Positions 1 to 9,843 are shown, counted from the stretch's first letter. The stretch: 26,743 nucleotides of DNA from Alphaproteobacteria bacterium (GCA_028716765.1 JAQUPC010000013.1:1-26743); one strand, 5' to 3'. Translations and numbers: made by a program. The notes: generated by a model not told the origin, from the sequence alone.

Positions 1-251
1 GGTTCCAGCAGGGCTTCGGCAAGGTTGCGCGACGGGCGCAAGGCTGGGCCGGCGAAAATGACGTCGTCCATCTCGCTGCCGCGCATGCGTTTGGGCGAAT
101 TTTCGCCCATGACCCAGCGCAAGGCTTCCACAAGATTGGATTTGCCGCAGCCGTTCGGGCCGACGATGCCCGTCATCCCGGCTTGAATATCAAGGTCGGT
201 CGTTTCGACGAAGGATTTAAAACCCTGAAGGCGTAGACGTGTAAAGTGCAA
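1..251 (-). CDS. smc: SMC chromosome segregation ATPase, N-terminal fragment
   Basis: Only the first 83 codons are in the window; the gene runs off the left edge. The translation begins [14 protein letters not shown] and carries the Walker A P-loop GPNGCGKSN at about residues 32-40, then [10 protein letters not shown] and the [11 protein letters not shown] segment typical of SMC head domains. SMC forms the ATP-driven condensin-like complex with ScpA and ScpB that organises and segregates the chromosome. I place the start at the TTG of 249-251, since AGGAGG lies 5 bases upstream and homologues start at this residue. The stop TAA of the upstream gene directly abuts this TTG, so translation is probably coupled. 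SMC following a DsbA-like gene is a known alphaproteobacterial order; here a four-helix-bundle gene lies between them. Confidence 0.93.
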   Translation of the reverse strand, partial: MHFTRLRLQGFKSFVETTDLDIQAGMTGIVGPNGCGKSNLVEALRWVMGENSPKRMRGSEMDDVIFAGPALRPSRNLAEALLE

Positions 252-680
252 TTAAGCCTCCTGGGGATCGGGGATCAGGGGTCGGGGATCGGCATTCTGC
301 TTCAGCCCCGTTGCACGCGATTTGCCCTCAAGTCTTGAATAAAGGCCGTTCAGCATGCGGCCAATCCGGTTGACTTCTTCAAGCAAGGCCTTGACTTGAT
401 GATTGGAAATATAGCCCAAGTTTTCTCCTATCATGATCTGGGTTTCAAGTTCTGCGGCAGAACCGTAAGCAATTTGAAGAAAACGCAAAAAATCTTTTGT
501 GCTTCTTTTCGATCTTCCCTCGGCAATATTCGAAGGAATTGAAATGGCTGCGCGCCGCATCTGGCTGGTCAAACCATACATCTCCTCCCGGGGAAAATGT
601 TTCGTGACATTATAGACTTGAGTCACCAAAGCCATGGATTTTTGCCATACATCCAGGTCTTTATGGCTGTTCACCGTCAT
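252..680 (-). CDS. Four-helix-bundle protein (23S rRNA intervening-sequence family, TIGR02436-like)
   Basis: The 142-aa product shows the family signature: HKDLDVWQKSMALV at the start, then LTSQMRRAAISIPSNIAEG, then a helix with FLRFLQIAYGSAAELE. Members form a pentameric four-helix bundle. They are often encoded in 23S rRNA intervening sequences or as scattered small genes, and their function is unclear. The family core ends near residue 120. The last residues, including PRPLIPDP, are translated from a GGGGATC-type repeat. The gene is bracketed by inverted copies of that repeat and lies between dsbA and smc, which normally adjoin, so it looks like a mobile insertion. The Shine-Dalgarno for smc lies inside its last codons. 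The start at 680 has only a weak ribosome site. Confidence 0.85.
   Translation of the reverse strand: MTVNSHKDLDVWQKSMALVTQVYNVTKHFPREEMYGLTSQMRRAAISIPSNIAEGRSKRSTKDFLRFLQIAYGSAAELETQIMIGENLGYISNHQVKALLEEVNRIGRMLNGLYSRLEGKSRATGLKQNADPRPLIPDPQEA
263..292. repeat. GGGGATC-type degenerate tandem repeat, left copy
   Basis: About four units of GGGGATC or GGGGTC lie in a row on the + strand. They are the inverted counterpart of the CCGATCCCC-type units at 689-725. This copy encodes the C-terminal residues of the four-helix-bundle protein. Confidence 0.7.
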
Positions 681-688
681 GTTCTATT

Positions 689-725
689 CCGATCCCCGGT
701 CCCCGGTCCCCGACCCCCGATCCCT
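689..725. repeat. GGGGATC-type degenerate tandem repeat, right inverted copy
   Basis: About five units of GATCCCC or GGTCCCC, inverted relative to 263-292, lie just upstream of the four-helix-bundle gene. The outer end reaches into the TAG stop codon of dsbA (724-726), so the insertion point seems to be exactly the dsbA 3' end. Confidence 0.7.
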
Positions 726-1341
726 ATTTTTTCTCCGCCAAAAGACGGTCGATCACGGCGGTAAACTCTTCCAGCTTGCGTGCGCCGACCAGTTTTTCCT
801 TTCCGTCGTTGAAAACGAACGTCGGCGTGGCGTCGATGCTGTATTTCCGTTGCGCTTCGGTGCGTTCGGCCACCAGCGCGTCCAGCATCTTCGAGTCCTT
901 GATGCAGGCCAAGGCCTTTTCCTCGGGAAGTCCGCCAAGCTTGGCATACTGCACGATCGTTTTTTCCGGATCCTTGCTTAAGGTCCACTGTTGGAGGTTT
1001 TTGAAAAGCACGTTGATAAACGGATAATACTGTTCGGCCGGCATGCAGCGCGCCACGGCGGCCGCCTTCAAAGCGACGCCGTCCAGCGGGAAGTCGTGGA
1101 AAATGAACTTTACCTTGCCGGTTTCGACATACCGTTTTTCGATTTGAGGCAAAATATCGACGGTGAACTCGGCGCAGTGCGAGCAGGTAAGAGAGGCGAA
1201 TTCCTGAATAGTCACGGGCGCGTCTTTCTTGCCCAGAACGTGGTCAGGGAGAGAGGCCTCCCCGGCGTGCAAACCGGAAGTGCCTGAAAACAAAAGAACA
1301 ACGGCGGCCATCAGGGCCCAAGAAAGCTTTGTCATGCGCAT
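724..1341 (-). CDS. DsbA-family periplasmic thiol:disulfide oxidoreductase
   Basis: The 205-aa protein has an N-terminal signal peptide (hydrophobic residues about 8-22, likely cleaved after LHAGEA). The active site CSHC is at 53-56 in the context SLTCSHCAEF, with the cis-proline loop ATPT at 171-174. This fits the DsbA/BdbD class of thioredoxin-fold oxidases, which introduce or shuffle disulfides in exported proteins. It has no embedded DsbB-like partner. In alphaproteobacteria a gene of this type is commonly found between the DUF721 gene and smc; that order holds here apart from two insertions. The stop codon overlaps the inverted repeat of the adjacent four-helix-bundle cassette. Confidence 0.9.
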   Translation of the reverse strand: MRMTKLSWALMAAVVLLFSGTSGLHAGEASLPDHVLGKKDAPVTIQEFASLTCSHCAEFTVDILPQIEKRYVETGKVKFIFHDFPLDGVALKAAAVARCMPAEQYYPFINVLFKNLQQWTLSKDPEKTIVQYAKLGGLPEEKALACIKDSKMLDALVAERTEAQRKYSIDATPTFVFNDGKEKLVGARKLEEFTAVIDRLLAEKK

Positions 1342-1404
1342 TTTCCCGTCCGAATCAATGTGTTGGGAGTATAGGGGAATCCTGTTCGTTAACTCAAGGA
1401 AAAC

Positions 1405-4400
1405 TCAAGGCTTTGGCATGCGCCTAAGCGGGTCCCGGCGCAAAAAGCGCTGGGAGTTCTGGAACATGTGGGCGTCCGGAAGGCCCCGAATATAAAGCAT
1501 TTTTGCGGGCACGCAGACTTCAAAGACACCCATTTCCGAGAACTGCGCATAATTGGGCAAATACGTCGCGTGATCGCCGCAAATGATCAAATGGGCCTGA
1601 GCAATATGCTTTCCGCAACTTTCCGGTTTGTCAGAGATAGACCGGGCAGCATCGGCGACTTTTTGCAGTTCATCCGTTAATTCGGGAAAGAGAGTCAGGA
1701 AGGGAGAGCCGCTATCGGGCCTCTCTTCCATATATTTTTGTATAAGGCCTAATTCATTGCGTTCGATGCCGATGATATCCGTTGTCAAATCGCCGGTGCC
1801 AAGCAGAACTTTAACGTAAACATCCTCGTCTTTTCCGCTTTCTATGCAGGCCTTGATAAGATCGAAAGCGTTTCTAGCCCCGATTTTCGTTTCAATCGTT
1901 GGGCAAATTTGCGGGATGATATATGTTTTCGAACGGGATGATTCTAAAACGATCTTGCTGTCGCCGATAATTTCAATGGCGCGTGCAATATCTTCGGGGG
2001 TTTCGGCGCGAGGAACGGCAAATCGCACCGAGCTGTTTTCATGCAGGAACAAGGGCAAGGCGTAGGCGATTCCCTTGACTTGCGCCTGATAAACTTCTGG
2101 TGCTTTGTGGGCAAGGGCAAAACCCCTGAGGTCGTCAAGGCCATATTTCTTTTTGAGAGCTTCGTTTTGTTCCGGCGATAGCAATTGATCCGGCTTAAAA
2201 TCCATCAAACGGACGGTAATGCTGTTGCGTTCACAGTTATGATAAATCTTTCTCTGATATAAGATTAGGTTTTTAAGATACATTTCCGTGCAATAGTACA
2301 GATCCAATAAATTTTGTTTCGAAGGATCTTCGAGGGCCTTAAATAAAATAGCCCGATTGGGTTCCTCGAGATAATAATTTTCGACGCGGCTCAATCCGAT
2401 AGGGTCTCGCCCGACTTCCATATCTTCCGGCTGATCGGCCTGAACGGAAAAGTCGAGGTTGGAAGGCATTTCAAATCCGGAAAGTTCAGCTACTTCCGGC
2501 CTGCCCAATACCTCGCGGGCATAATATACAAATTCCCAGTAGAGTGGCGGCAAATCAGGCAAAACAATCTCAGGCCTTCCGGCGTAAAGGCGGTTGCTGT
2601 TCGTATCGATTGTGGCCCAATCGCCGCTGCGCAACACAAAGGGTTTTTCGCCGTCGCAAGAAAGAAACGGAGTCGAGCCGTCGCGCGTGATTTCAAGGCC
2701 AATTTGTTCCGCTTGTTCTTCTTCTATGAGCAAGCCCGCGAGGCCTTTTGATCGCACAATCTGGCCAAAGTGGATGGCGGCTTTGCCGAGCACGATGATG
2801 CCTTGCGCACAGGATATCTGCCCGAATGAATCCGGCCCCGGGTTTTGCGCTACAAGTATGACGGGGGTTGTTTCGTCTGTGGCGCGAAGCCGCACGATGT
2901 CGTCCTGCGAAAAGGCGAGAAGACCGGCCATCGTTTTCCCCACGGAAGCGGGGAAAAGGACGGATGCCATTTCTTTATCCGCTTCAGAAACCGTGAGACG
3001 ATATGGCAGCGTCATCGCCTCCGGGTCGAGGCTAAGATAATTCTTACAGAATGCTTTTTCAGCCTTTTCTCTTTCGGGATCGTTCGCTTCGCTGCGCCGG
3101 CAGATTTTTTTGTATTTCTCAAAATCCTCCAGCACGCGGCTAAGCGTAACAGGTTCAGTCTCGCCGCCGGTTCCCAACATCACGTCTTCACTGCTTTTGA
3201 GGCGAGCCGCGAGGCGGGAAATCATGCTGATCATTTCTGGTGCAGTGGGGGCCCTCATTCCTTCTATGAGATCAAAGTATTCCATCCAGCGCAGCTGCTT
3301 AACCGCACTTTCAATCTCGTTTTGGCGTGCGCGCGAGTTCACTAATATTGCAGGTGGCAAAAGAGTATTATCGTTTCTATCGCCTGCGTTCGCCAGGTCA
3401 TCGTGACGGTTGGCCAAATCGCTCATGTTGCCAATGAAATTCGCGAGAAAAAGATCGTGAACAACAACAGCGAAAGGGTCTTCGCGCGTATGTTCACGGA
3501 TTATAACCCCCGAAAAATTATGGGGCGAGCAGGCCATCGTGCGGAAATATTTCGCGAAATCCAGCTTGGGATCGACAAATTCTTCCCGGTTATCCGGATT
3601 ATCATCCACCAGAAGAACCTTGGGTTTGAGCGCGGGCTTGTCATCAGAAATTTTCAGGGCCTCAGAGGTGCCGTCAAGGAACGATGACGGAAAAGCCGTG
3701 CGGCGAAGAAGTGGCTCAATCATAACGGGTTGGGTCACGCCCTCAATGTCTTCAAAACACGTGTTTTCTTTTGTCCATGCGATTCTTCTGTTGATTTCAT
3801 CGATCCCGGCGGCGGAGAAGAAAACGATCTTGGGCAGATCTCTGCCGGCCCATGCCTCTTCAGGGCGGTTGACGGCAAAAGCCATGAAAGACATAACGTC
3901 GGCACTTAGCCGGGCCAGAATTTTCGTTATGTCCAGGCCCTCATCATTCATAATATCGATATAAAGAACATCAAAGGGGTTGTCGGAAAGCCGGCCTCCC
4001 CTAAGGTAGTTGCGAAACGCGCCGGGCGAAAAGCTTTCGGCTATAAGCCCGATGCGCCCGGCTTTTTTCACGGAAAGATCCCTGCCGATTTCATTGTCGT
4101 CGACGAAAATGACCTTTCTTTTTTGCGCGGGCCTGTTTTCATTTCTCTCCTCTTTGGCGAGGGCATCAAAAGGATCGCGGAGTCCGAAAGCGTTTCTCAT
4201 GTGTTGCAGAATGATAAGCTTTGAAACTGCGGTTGCGTTTTCAAAAACGGTGTGTTCGCGCGTCCAGTTCATCAGGCTGTAAGTGTCGGCAAAAACGGAA
4301 CACAAAATCACTTGCGGAATCGCAGGAAGATCTGCCGGGAATTCGGATTGCCGTTCTTTGATGGCAGCGCTTAAGGCCAGCAAAACGTCGCGGGGATCGG

Positions 4401-4599
4401 TTCCGTCGTTGGAATAAACGTCGACAAGGATCACGTCGAAATCATGAACAGCCAGCAGCCCACGCTTGATCCGGCGGAGCAAGACCCCCGGTGGAAGGCT
4501 GTCGGGGCGGGCGCCGCAAGCTTTCAAATTCCAGCAAAAAGGCTCGAGAAATTCCTCGTCGTCATCGACAATTAAAACTTTTAACTTCGGTTCGTTCAT
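1405..4599 (-). CDS. Triple receiver-domain protein fused to a PEP-utilising (PPDK/PtsI-like) module
   Basis: The 1,064-aa protein has three CheY-like segments: about 6-140 (LIVDDDEEF, likely phospho-acceptor D60 in VILVD), 160-300 (VIFVDDN, D215 in VLYID) and 326-460 (VLLVDDN, D382 in VVVHD). A linker leads to a swivelling PEP-domain-like region at about 545-680: FPASVGKTMAG, then QGIIVLGKAAIHFGQIVRSK with H610 where PPDK and enzyme I carry the phospho-histidine, then GDWATIDTNSNRLYAG. The C-terminus (about 725-1050) resembles the PEP-binding barrel: DPIGLSRVE, ITVRLMD, VLLGTGDLTTD and LIICGDHATYL with C1007 at the place of the catalytic cysteine. No ATP-grasp domain is visible. Function is unknown; a PEP-linked phosphotransfer regulator is an inference. 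GC appears lower than in neighbouring housekeeping genes, and the gene separates dciA from dsbA, so it may have been acquired. Confidence 0.82.
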   Translation of the reverse strand: MNEPKLKVLIVDDDEEFLEPFCWNLKACGARPDSLPPGVLLRRIKRGLLAVHDFDVILVDVYSNDGTDPRDVLLALSAAIKERQSEFPADLPAIPQVILCSVFADTYSLMNWTREHTVFENATAVSKLIILQHMRNAFGLRDPFDALAKEERNENRPAQKRKVIFVDDNEIGRDLSVKKAGRIGLIAESFSPGAFRNYLRGGRLSDNPFDVLYIDIMNDEGLDITKILARLSADVMSFMAFAVNRPEEAWAGRDLPKIVFFSAAGIDEINRRIAWTKENTCFEDIEGVTQPVMIEPLLRRTAFPSSFLDGTSEALKISDDKPALKPKVLLVDDNPDNREEFVDPKLDFAKYFRTMACSPHNFSGVIIREHTREDPFAVVVHDLFLANFIGNMSDLANRHDDLANAGDRNDNTLLPPAILVNSRARQNEIESAVKQLRWMEYFDLIEGMRAPTAPEMISMISRLAARLKSSEDVMLGTGGETEPVTLSRVLEDFEKYKKICRRSEANDPEREKAEKAFCKNYLSLDPEAMTLPYRLTVSEADKEMASVLFPASVGKTMAGLLAFSQDDIVRLRATDETTPVILVAQNPGPDSFGQISCAQGIIVLGKAAIHFGQIVRSKGLAGLLIEEEQAEQIGLEITRDGSTPFLSCDGEKPFVLRSGDWATIDTNSNRLYAGRPEIVLPDLPPLYWEFVYYAREVLGRPEVAELSGFEMPSNLDFSVQADQPEDMEVGRDPIGLSRVENYYLEEPNRAILFKALEDPSKQNLLDLYYCTEMYLKNLILYQRKIYHNCERNSITVRLMDFKPDQLLSPEQNEALKKKYGLDDLRGFALAHKAPEVYQAQVKGIAYALPLFLHENSSVRFAVPRAETPEDIARAIEIIGDSKIVLESSRSKTYIIPQICPTIETKIGARNAFDLIKACIESGKDEDVYVKVLLGTGDLTTDIIGIERNELGLIQKYMEERPDSGSPFLTLFPELTDELQKVADAARSISDKPESCGKHIAQAHLIICGDHATYLPNYAQFSEMGVFEVCVPAKMLYIRGLPDAHMFQNSQRFLRRDPLRRMPKP

Positions 4600-4703
4600 A
4601 AATTTTTTCCGAATATGCGTTCTTGCAAAAAACCTGTAAATCGCTGCGCAGGATAACAGCCGGAAGTGTTTCAGCCAACGGGAATACGTTCAAATCTTTA
4701 TTA

Positions 4704-5201
4704 TTATTGGCCGGAAGGCCTGTCTTGCCTGACCGCTGCGCCAAATTCTTCCAGTGCAGCCCGAAGGTCATTGTTTTCTATATCTTTCGTGGCCTCCGTT
4801 AACCTTACCGTCTGATCCGGTACGGCGGCAGGAGAAGCCTCTTTTGCGATGGAAGCCGGGCCGTAATACGTCTCGAACACGATGCGCGAAATGACCTCAT
4901 AGCCGAAAAAGGCGGCAATGCGCTGCCGTATCTGATCCGTGCGGAAGGAAAACTCCATCGTCAAGCCCTGCGGAAGACGGATATGCAAAACGCCGTCCTT
5001 CCGCTGGCCCTGCGCCAATTTCTCCCCCGCTGTCTTGCCCTGCGGAAACGATATTTTGACCGGCGTCGTGACTTGGGCGTACTCTTCGCCCACGATTTCA
5101 CGCCAATGATTCAGCAGGGCGGCATATAGCCCCCAGTCCTTGCCGATGGCCTGGCGGGCCACGTTGTCCACGGTGGCGGCTATGGAGCGCGGGAGAAGCA
5201 T
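4704..5201 (-). CDS. DUF721 / DciA-like protein
   Basis: About 165 aa. The N-terminal half, with IGKDWGLYAALLNHWREIVGE followed by the strands VTTPVKISFP, GVLHIRLPQG and MEFSFRTDQIRQRIAAFFGYEVISRI, matches the DUF721 family, which includes DciA, a loader of the replicative helicase DnaB. The C-terminal 50 residues are low in conserved features. I prefer the ATG at 5199-5201 because homologues begin close to this point; an in-frame TTG at 5261 is an alternative. No clear ribosome site precedes either. Its ATG overlaps the divergent mutY ATG within the tetranucleotide CATG. Divergence from mutY and position upstream of dsbA and smc are typical for alphaproteobacteria. Confidence 0.8.
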   Translation of the reverse strand: MLLPRSIAATVDNVARQAIGKDWGLYAALLNHWREIVGEEYAQVTTPVKISFPQGKTAGEKLAQGQRKDGVLHIRLPQGLTMEFSFRTDQIRQRIAAFFGYEVISRIVFETYYGPASIAKEASPAAVPDQTVRLTEATKDIENNDLRAALEEFGAAVRQDRPSGQ

Positions 5202-6272
5202 GAAGCGAATTGTGCAGCAGAGAACTGTCGAGTGCAACAAGCTCCTGCGCTGGTACGACAAAAACCGCCGCGTTCTGCCTTGGCGGGCCTTGCCGGGGAA
5301 AAAGCCTGATCCTTATCAAGTTTGGCTGTCCGAGATGATGCTCCAGCAAACGACGGTGACGGCTGTAGGGCCGTATTTCCGGAAATTTTTAGCTCGTTGG
5401 CCAACGGTTCAGGCCTTGGCCAAGGCCAAACAAGATGACGTGATGCGCCTTTGGGCGGGGCTAGGGTATTACCGCCGCGCCCGTTTTCTGCATGAGGCGG
5501 CGCGGGTGGTGTGCCGTGATTACAAAGGCAGCTTTCCCGTTACGGAAAAGGAACTCCGGTCTTTGCCGGGCTGCGGCCCTTATACGGCGGCGGCGATAGC
5601 GGCCATCGCTTTCGATCGGCGCGCCAACGTCGTGGACGGCAACGTCGAGCGCGTCATGGCGCGCTTGTTCGCGGTCAAAACGCCGTTGCCGAAGGCGAGG
5701 CAGAAGCTGCGCGCTTTGGCTGAAAAGCTGTTGCCGTCCGAACGCTATGGCGATTACGCCCAAGCCTTGATGGACCTCGGCGCCATGATTTGCACGCCGC
5801 GCAATCCGAAATGCGGTCTTTGCCCGTTGGCCGGGGCATGTGTGGCCAACGCCAAAGGCATCGCGGAAGGCTTGCCGCGCCGCCGGCCTTCAAAAACAAA
5901 GCCGGTGCGCCGGGCCATCGCGTTTTATCTTACGAACGGCCGGGGGGCTGTTTTGCTTCGCAAGCGGCCCGCCAAAGGGCTTTTGGCAGGCATGATGGAG
6001 GTTCCTTCCAGCGAATGGCGAGCCGGGCCCATGCCCGAATTATCCGGCGTGCGGCTTGAAGCTCCGGCTAAAGTGCGCTGGCGGCTATTGCCCGGCACGA
6101 TTCGCCATGCCTTTTCGCATTTTGATCTTGAATTAAAGGTCGCAGTTGCCACAAGCTTGGGTTCGTGCGCGGGGAAATGGGTGATGCCGTCCGGACTGGA
6201 CCGGGAGGCGTTGCCAAGCGTCATGCGCAAGATCGTCGAATATGGAATAAAGAACGGAAAACGGGGATCGTC

Positions 6273-6276
<4 letters not shown>
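5200..6276 (+). CDS. mutY: A/G-specific adenine DNA glycosylase MutY
   Basis: The 358-aa enzyme removes adenine mispaired with 8-oxoguanine in base-excision repair. Visible marks are catalytic E45 in WLSEMMLQQTTV, the helix-hairpin-helix LPGCGPYTAAAIAAIAFD (122-139), catalytic D146 in VVDGNVERVMAR, and the iron-sulfur cysteines C198, C205, C208 and C214 in the pattern C-X6-C-X2-C-X5-C. The C-terminal third, from about 235, is the NUDIX-like 8-oxoG recognition domain. The start at 5200 has GGGAG about 4 bases upstream; an in-frame ATG at 5182 is less likely. The stop overlaps the GTG start of the next gene. Confidence 0.95.
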
Positions 6277-8230
<1,954 letters not shown>

Positions 8231-8241
8231 TTATTGAAAAA

Positions 8242-8333
8242 GAGTCATTTGAATCATTGCTTTATGGTCTTTAGCTGAGAAACAGGTGCAAAAGAGTCAC
8301 GGTGCAGGAGCGAAGGATTCTATAGATTGAATC
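8242..8333. promoter_or_regulatory. Cluster of five GANTC methylation sites
   Basis: GANTC sites occur at 8242, 8251, 8294, 8316 and 8329, five within 92 bases, where about 0.4 would be expected in random sequence. They lie upstream of ccrM, between its CtrA-like box and the DUF559 cassette. The arrangement suggests control of ccrM by its own methylation. Confidence 0.6.
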
Positions 8334-8406
8334 CTGAAAACAAACCACCACAAGATGCTGATAATTGTGATCCGGGCATTACATGTTACCTTGCAGATAG
8401 TACGAT

Positions 8407-8444
8407 CTGTCCCCCTCCCCTTGGGGAGGGGTTAGGGGCGGGGT
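8407..8444. repeat. Left 38-bp inverted repeat of the DUF559 cassette
   Basis: It begins CTGTCCCCCTCCCC and ends GTTAGGGGCGGGGT, with an internal hairpin CCCCTCCCC/GGGGAGGGG. It is identical to the reverse complement of 8847-8884. Confidence 0.9.
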
Positions 8445-8454
8445 ATGTAAGGCT

Positions 8455-8859
8455 ATGTCCAAGTTCCGGTTCCTTGCAAAACATAGGTGTGAGCCAGACG
8501 ATGCTCGCCGTGCCAAATCCTTACGCAAGGAAGCCCCTCTTGCGGAACGTCTGCTGTGGGAAGTTCTTCGTACCATGGCTAAAAGCAAGGCGCTTCGTTT
8601 CCGGCGTCAACATTCCCTGCCTCCCTACATAGTCGATTTCGCATGCGTGAAAGCGCGGCTTGTTGTTGAGGTCGACGGGCCTTCGCACGATGTCCGTATG
8701 AGCCAGGATGAACAACGCGATGCTAATCTGAAATCTCTTGGCTATGACGTCATGCGTTTTGCAAACGAAGATATCCGCAATAATCTTGAGAACGTTGTTG
8801 TTATGATTTTGAATCGCGCACTTGAGCGGATCGAATACCTTGACGCACCCCGCCCCTAA
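8455..8859 (+). CDS. DUF559 (Vsr-like, PD-(D/E)XK) endonuclease-domain protein
   Basis: The 134-aa protein matches DUF559: [23 protein letters not shown], then [27 protein letters not shown], then H79-like SHD, and finally [20 protein letters not shown]. The D and E-X-D residues in IVDF and VVEVDG are the likely metal-binding active site of a very-short-patch-repair-like nuclease fold. The family is widespread and its biological role is poorly known. The ATG at 8455 begins 10 bases after the left repeat, and the stop at 8857-8859 is inside the right repeat. It overlaps the rnhB 3' end on the opposite strand. A role in moving its own flanking repeats is a hypothesis. Confidence 0.85.
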   Translation: MSKFRFLAKHRCEPDDARRAKSLRKEAPLAERLLWEVLRTMAKSKALRFRRQHSLPPYIVDFACVKARLVVEVDGPSHDVRMSQDEQRDANLKSLGYDVMRFANEDIRNNLENVVVMILNRALERIEYLDAPRP

Positions 8860-9514
8860 CCCCTCCCCAAGGGGAGGGGGACAGGCCGTGCCTGCTGCCA
8901 GGGTGTCCGCAATGTGCGACGGGCGCGAACGATGTGCGGTGCCAGCAGGTGACGCCTAATTCGCGCAAAGCGATGAGATGCTGGGCCGTGCCGTATCCCG
9001 CGTTCTTTTCCCAGCCGTAGCCGGGGTGCTGTTCCGCCAGTTTTTTCATCAACCGGTCGCGGAAAACCTTGGCGACGATCGAGGCCGCGGCGATGGAAAG
9101 GCTTTTGCTGTCGCCTTTGACGATCGTCAGGGCAGGGCAGGCAAGCTTCGGCATCTGATTGCCGTCGATCAGGGCCTGATCGACCTGTACGCCAAGACCT
9201 TCCACGGCTCTTTGCATGGCAAGAAGGCTCGCGCGGAGAATGTTGATCGCATCGATCTCGGCCACGCTTGCTTCGGCAACGGCATGACAGCAGAGCCCGG
9301 TCAGGGCGGGGAAAAGACGTTCGCGCTGTTTTTCGCTGAGTTTTTTGCTGTCGCGAATCCGGCTTTCGATGTCCTGCGGCAGGCCTTCCGGAGGCAGAAT
9401 CAGGGCGGCGGCTATGACCGGTCCCGCCAAGGGACCGCGCCCCACTTCGTCAACGCCGCAAATGATTTTGCCGTCGTAGAAGCCATGCAGCTTTTCATAA
9501 TGAAGATCGGGCAT
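8801..9514 (-). CDS. rnhB: Ribonuclease HII with repeat-derived C-terminal tail
   Basis: The 237-aa enzyme removes RNA from RNA-DNA hybrids and misincorporated ribonucleotides. Active-site residues are D22 and E23 in [15 protein letters not shown]117 in ALIDGNQ and D135 in VKGDSKS; other marks are [14 protein letters not shown] and [17 protein letters not shown]. The normal protein ends soon after WHRTSFAPV (191-199). Here residues from about 210 to 237 are read from the right inverted repeat and then antisense into the DUF559 gene, giving a tail that includes [17 protein letters not shown]. The enzyme core is intact. The start at 9514 has a weak ribosome site. Confidence 0.94.
   Translation of the reverse strand: MPDLHYEKLHGFYDGKIICGVDEVGRGPLAGPVIAAALILPPEGLPQDIESRIRDSKKLSEKQRERLFPALTGLCCHAVAEASVAEIDAINILRASLLAMQRAVEGLGVQVDQALIDGNQMPKLACPALTIVKGDSKSLSIAAASIVAKVFRDRLMKKLAEQHPGYGWEKNAGYGTAQHLIALRELGVTCWHRTSFAPVAHCGHPGSRHGLSPSPWGGVRGGVRQGIRSAQVRDSKS
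8847..8884. repeat. Right 38-bp inverted repeat of the DUF559 cassette
   Basis: It is the exact reverse complement of 8407-8444. It lies inside both the 3' end of the DUF559 gene and the extended 3' end of rnhB. Confidence 0.9.
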
Positions 9515-9839
9515 GAAGTTTCAACTCGGGGGTGAATCGTATTGATTTCATTGTATCATCAAGGCTGTTGCAGAATAGCGCCGAAAAACGGGCTTCGCGC
9601 AATAAAAAGGCGTAACGCGAAAAAAACAGTTGTCCTCAAGGAACAACAAGGTTAAGACATAGCGGCTTGCACAACGTGGCCATCGGGAGAATGACAGCCA
9701 CGCTCCGCAGGGAAACCCGGAAGATGCAAGAAACAGGATTGTTTGCCGCGCCCGTTATAACAAAAAAGAAACAGGAAACGGCCGCAAACAGATCAGCATT
9801 GGATGAATATGTGATCATCTCGAGCAACAGGAAAGATTC
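9515..9839. other. Intergenic region between rnhB and the DUF4167 gene
   Basis: About 325 bases with divergent transcription on either side, so promoters for both rnhB (leftward) and DUF4167 (rightward) should lie here. No clear sigma70 box, terminator or known RNA motif was recognised. A 50-codon open frame at 9691-9843 is listed separately. Confidence 0.5.
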
Positions 9840-9843
9840 ATGA
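9691..9843 (+). CDS. Possible 50-aa small protein coupled to DUF4167
   Basis: An ATG-started frame of 50 codons reads MTATLRRETRKMQETGLF and ends with a TGA overlapping the next ATG as ATGA, a classic coupling arrangement. GGGAG lies almost against the ATG, which is poor spacing. The product is basic and matches no family I know. It may be a leader or chance open frame. Confidence 0.25.
   Translation: MTATLRRETRKMQETGLFAAPVITKKKQETAANRSALDEYVIISSNRKDS

Larger units (their letters stand above)
8407..8884. mobile_element. 478-bp DUF559 nuclease cassette bounded by perfect 38-bp inverted repeats
   Basis: The ends at 8407-8444 and 8847-8884 are exact reverse complements over 38 bases, and each end is itself a palindrome (CCCCTCCCCTTGGGGAGGGG core). 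The only gene inside is the DUF559 nuclease, which nearly fills the space and whose last codons lie in the right repeat. The cassette sits between rnhB and ccrM, which are often adjacent in alphaproteobacteria, and has replaced the original rnhB 3' end. I see no clear target duplication. A single 36-base copy of the same repeat occurs at 15503-15538. Confidence 0.75.

Noticed and set aside
8407..8884. Target duplication around the DUF559 cassette
   Set aside because: The bases outside the two ends do not match, so no duplication can be claimed.
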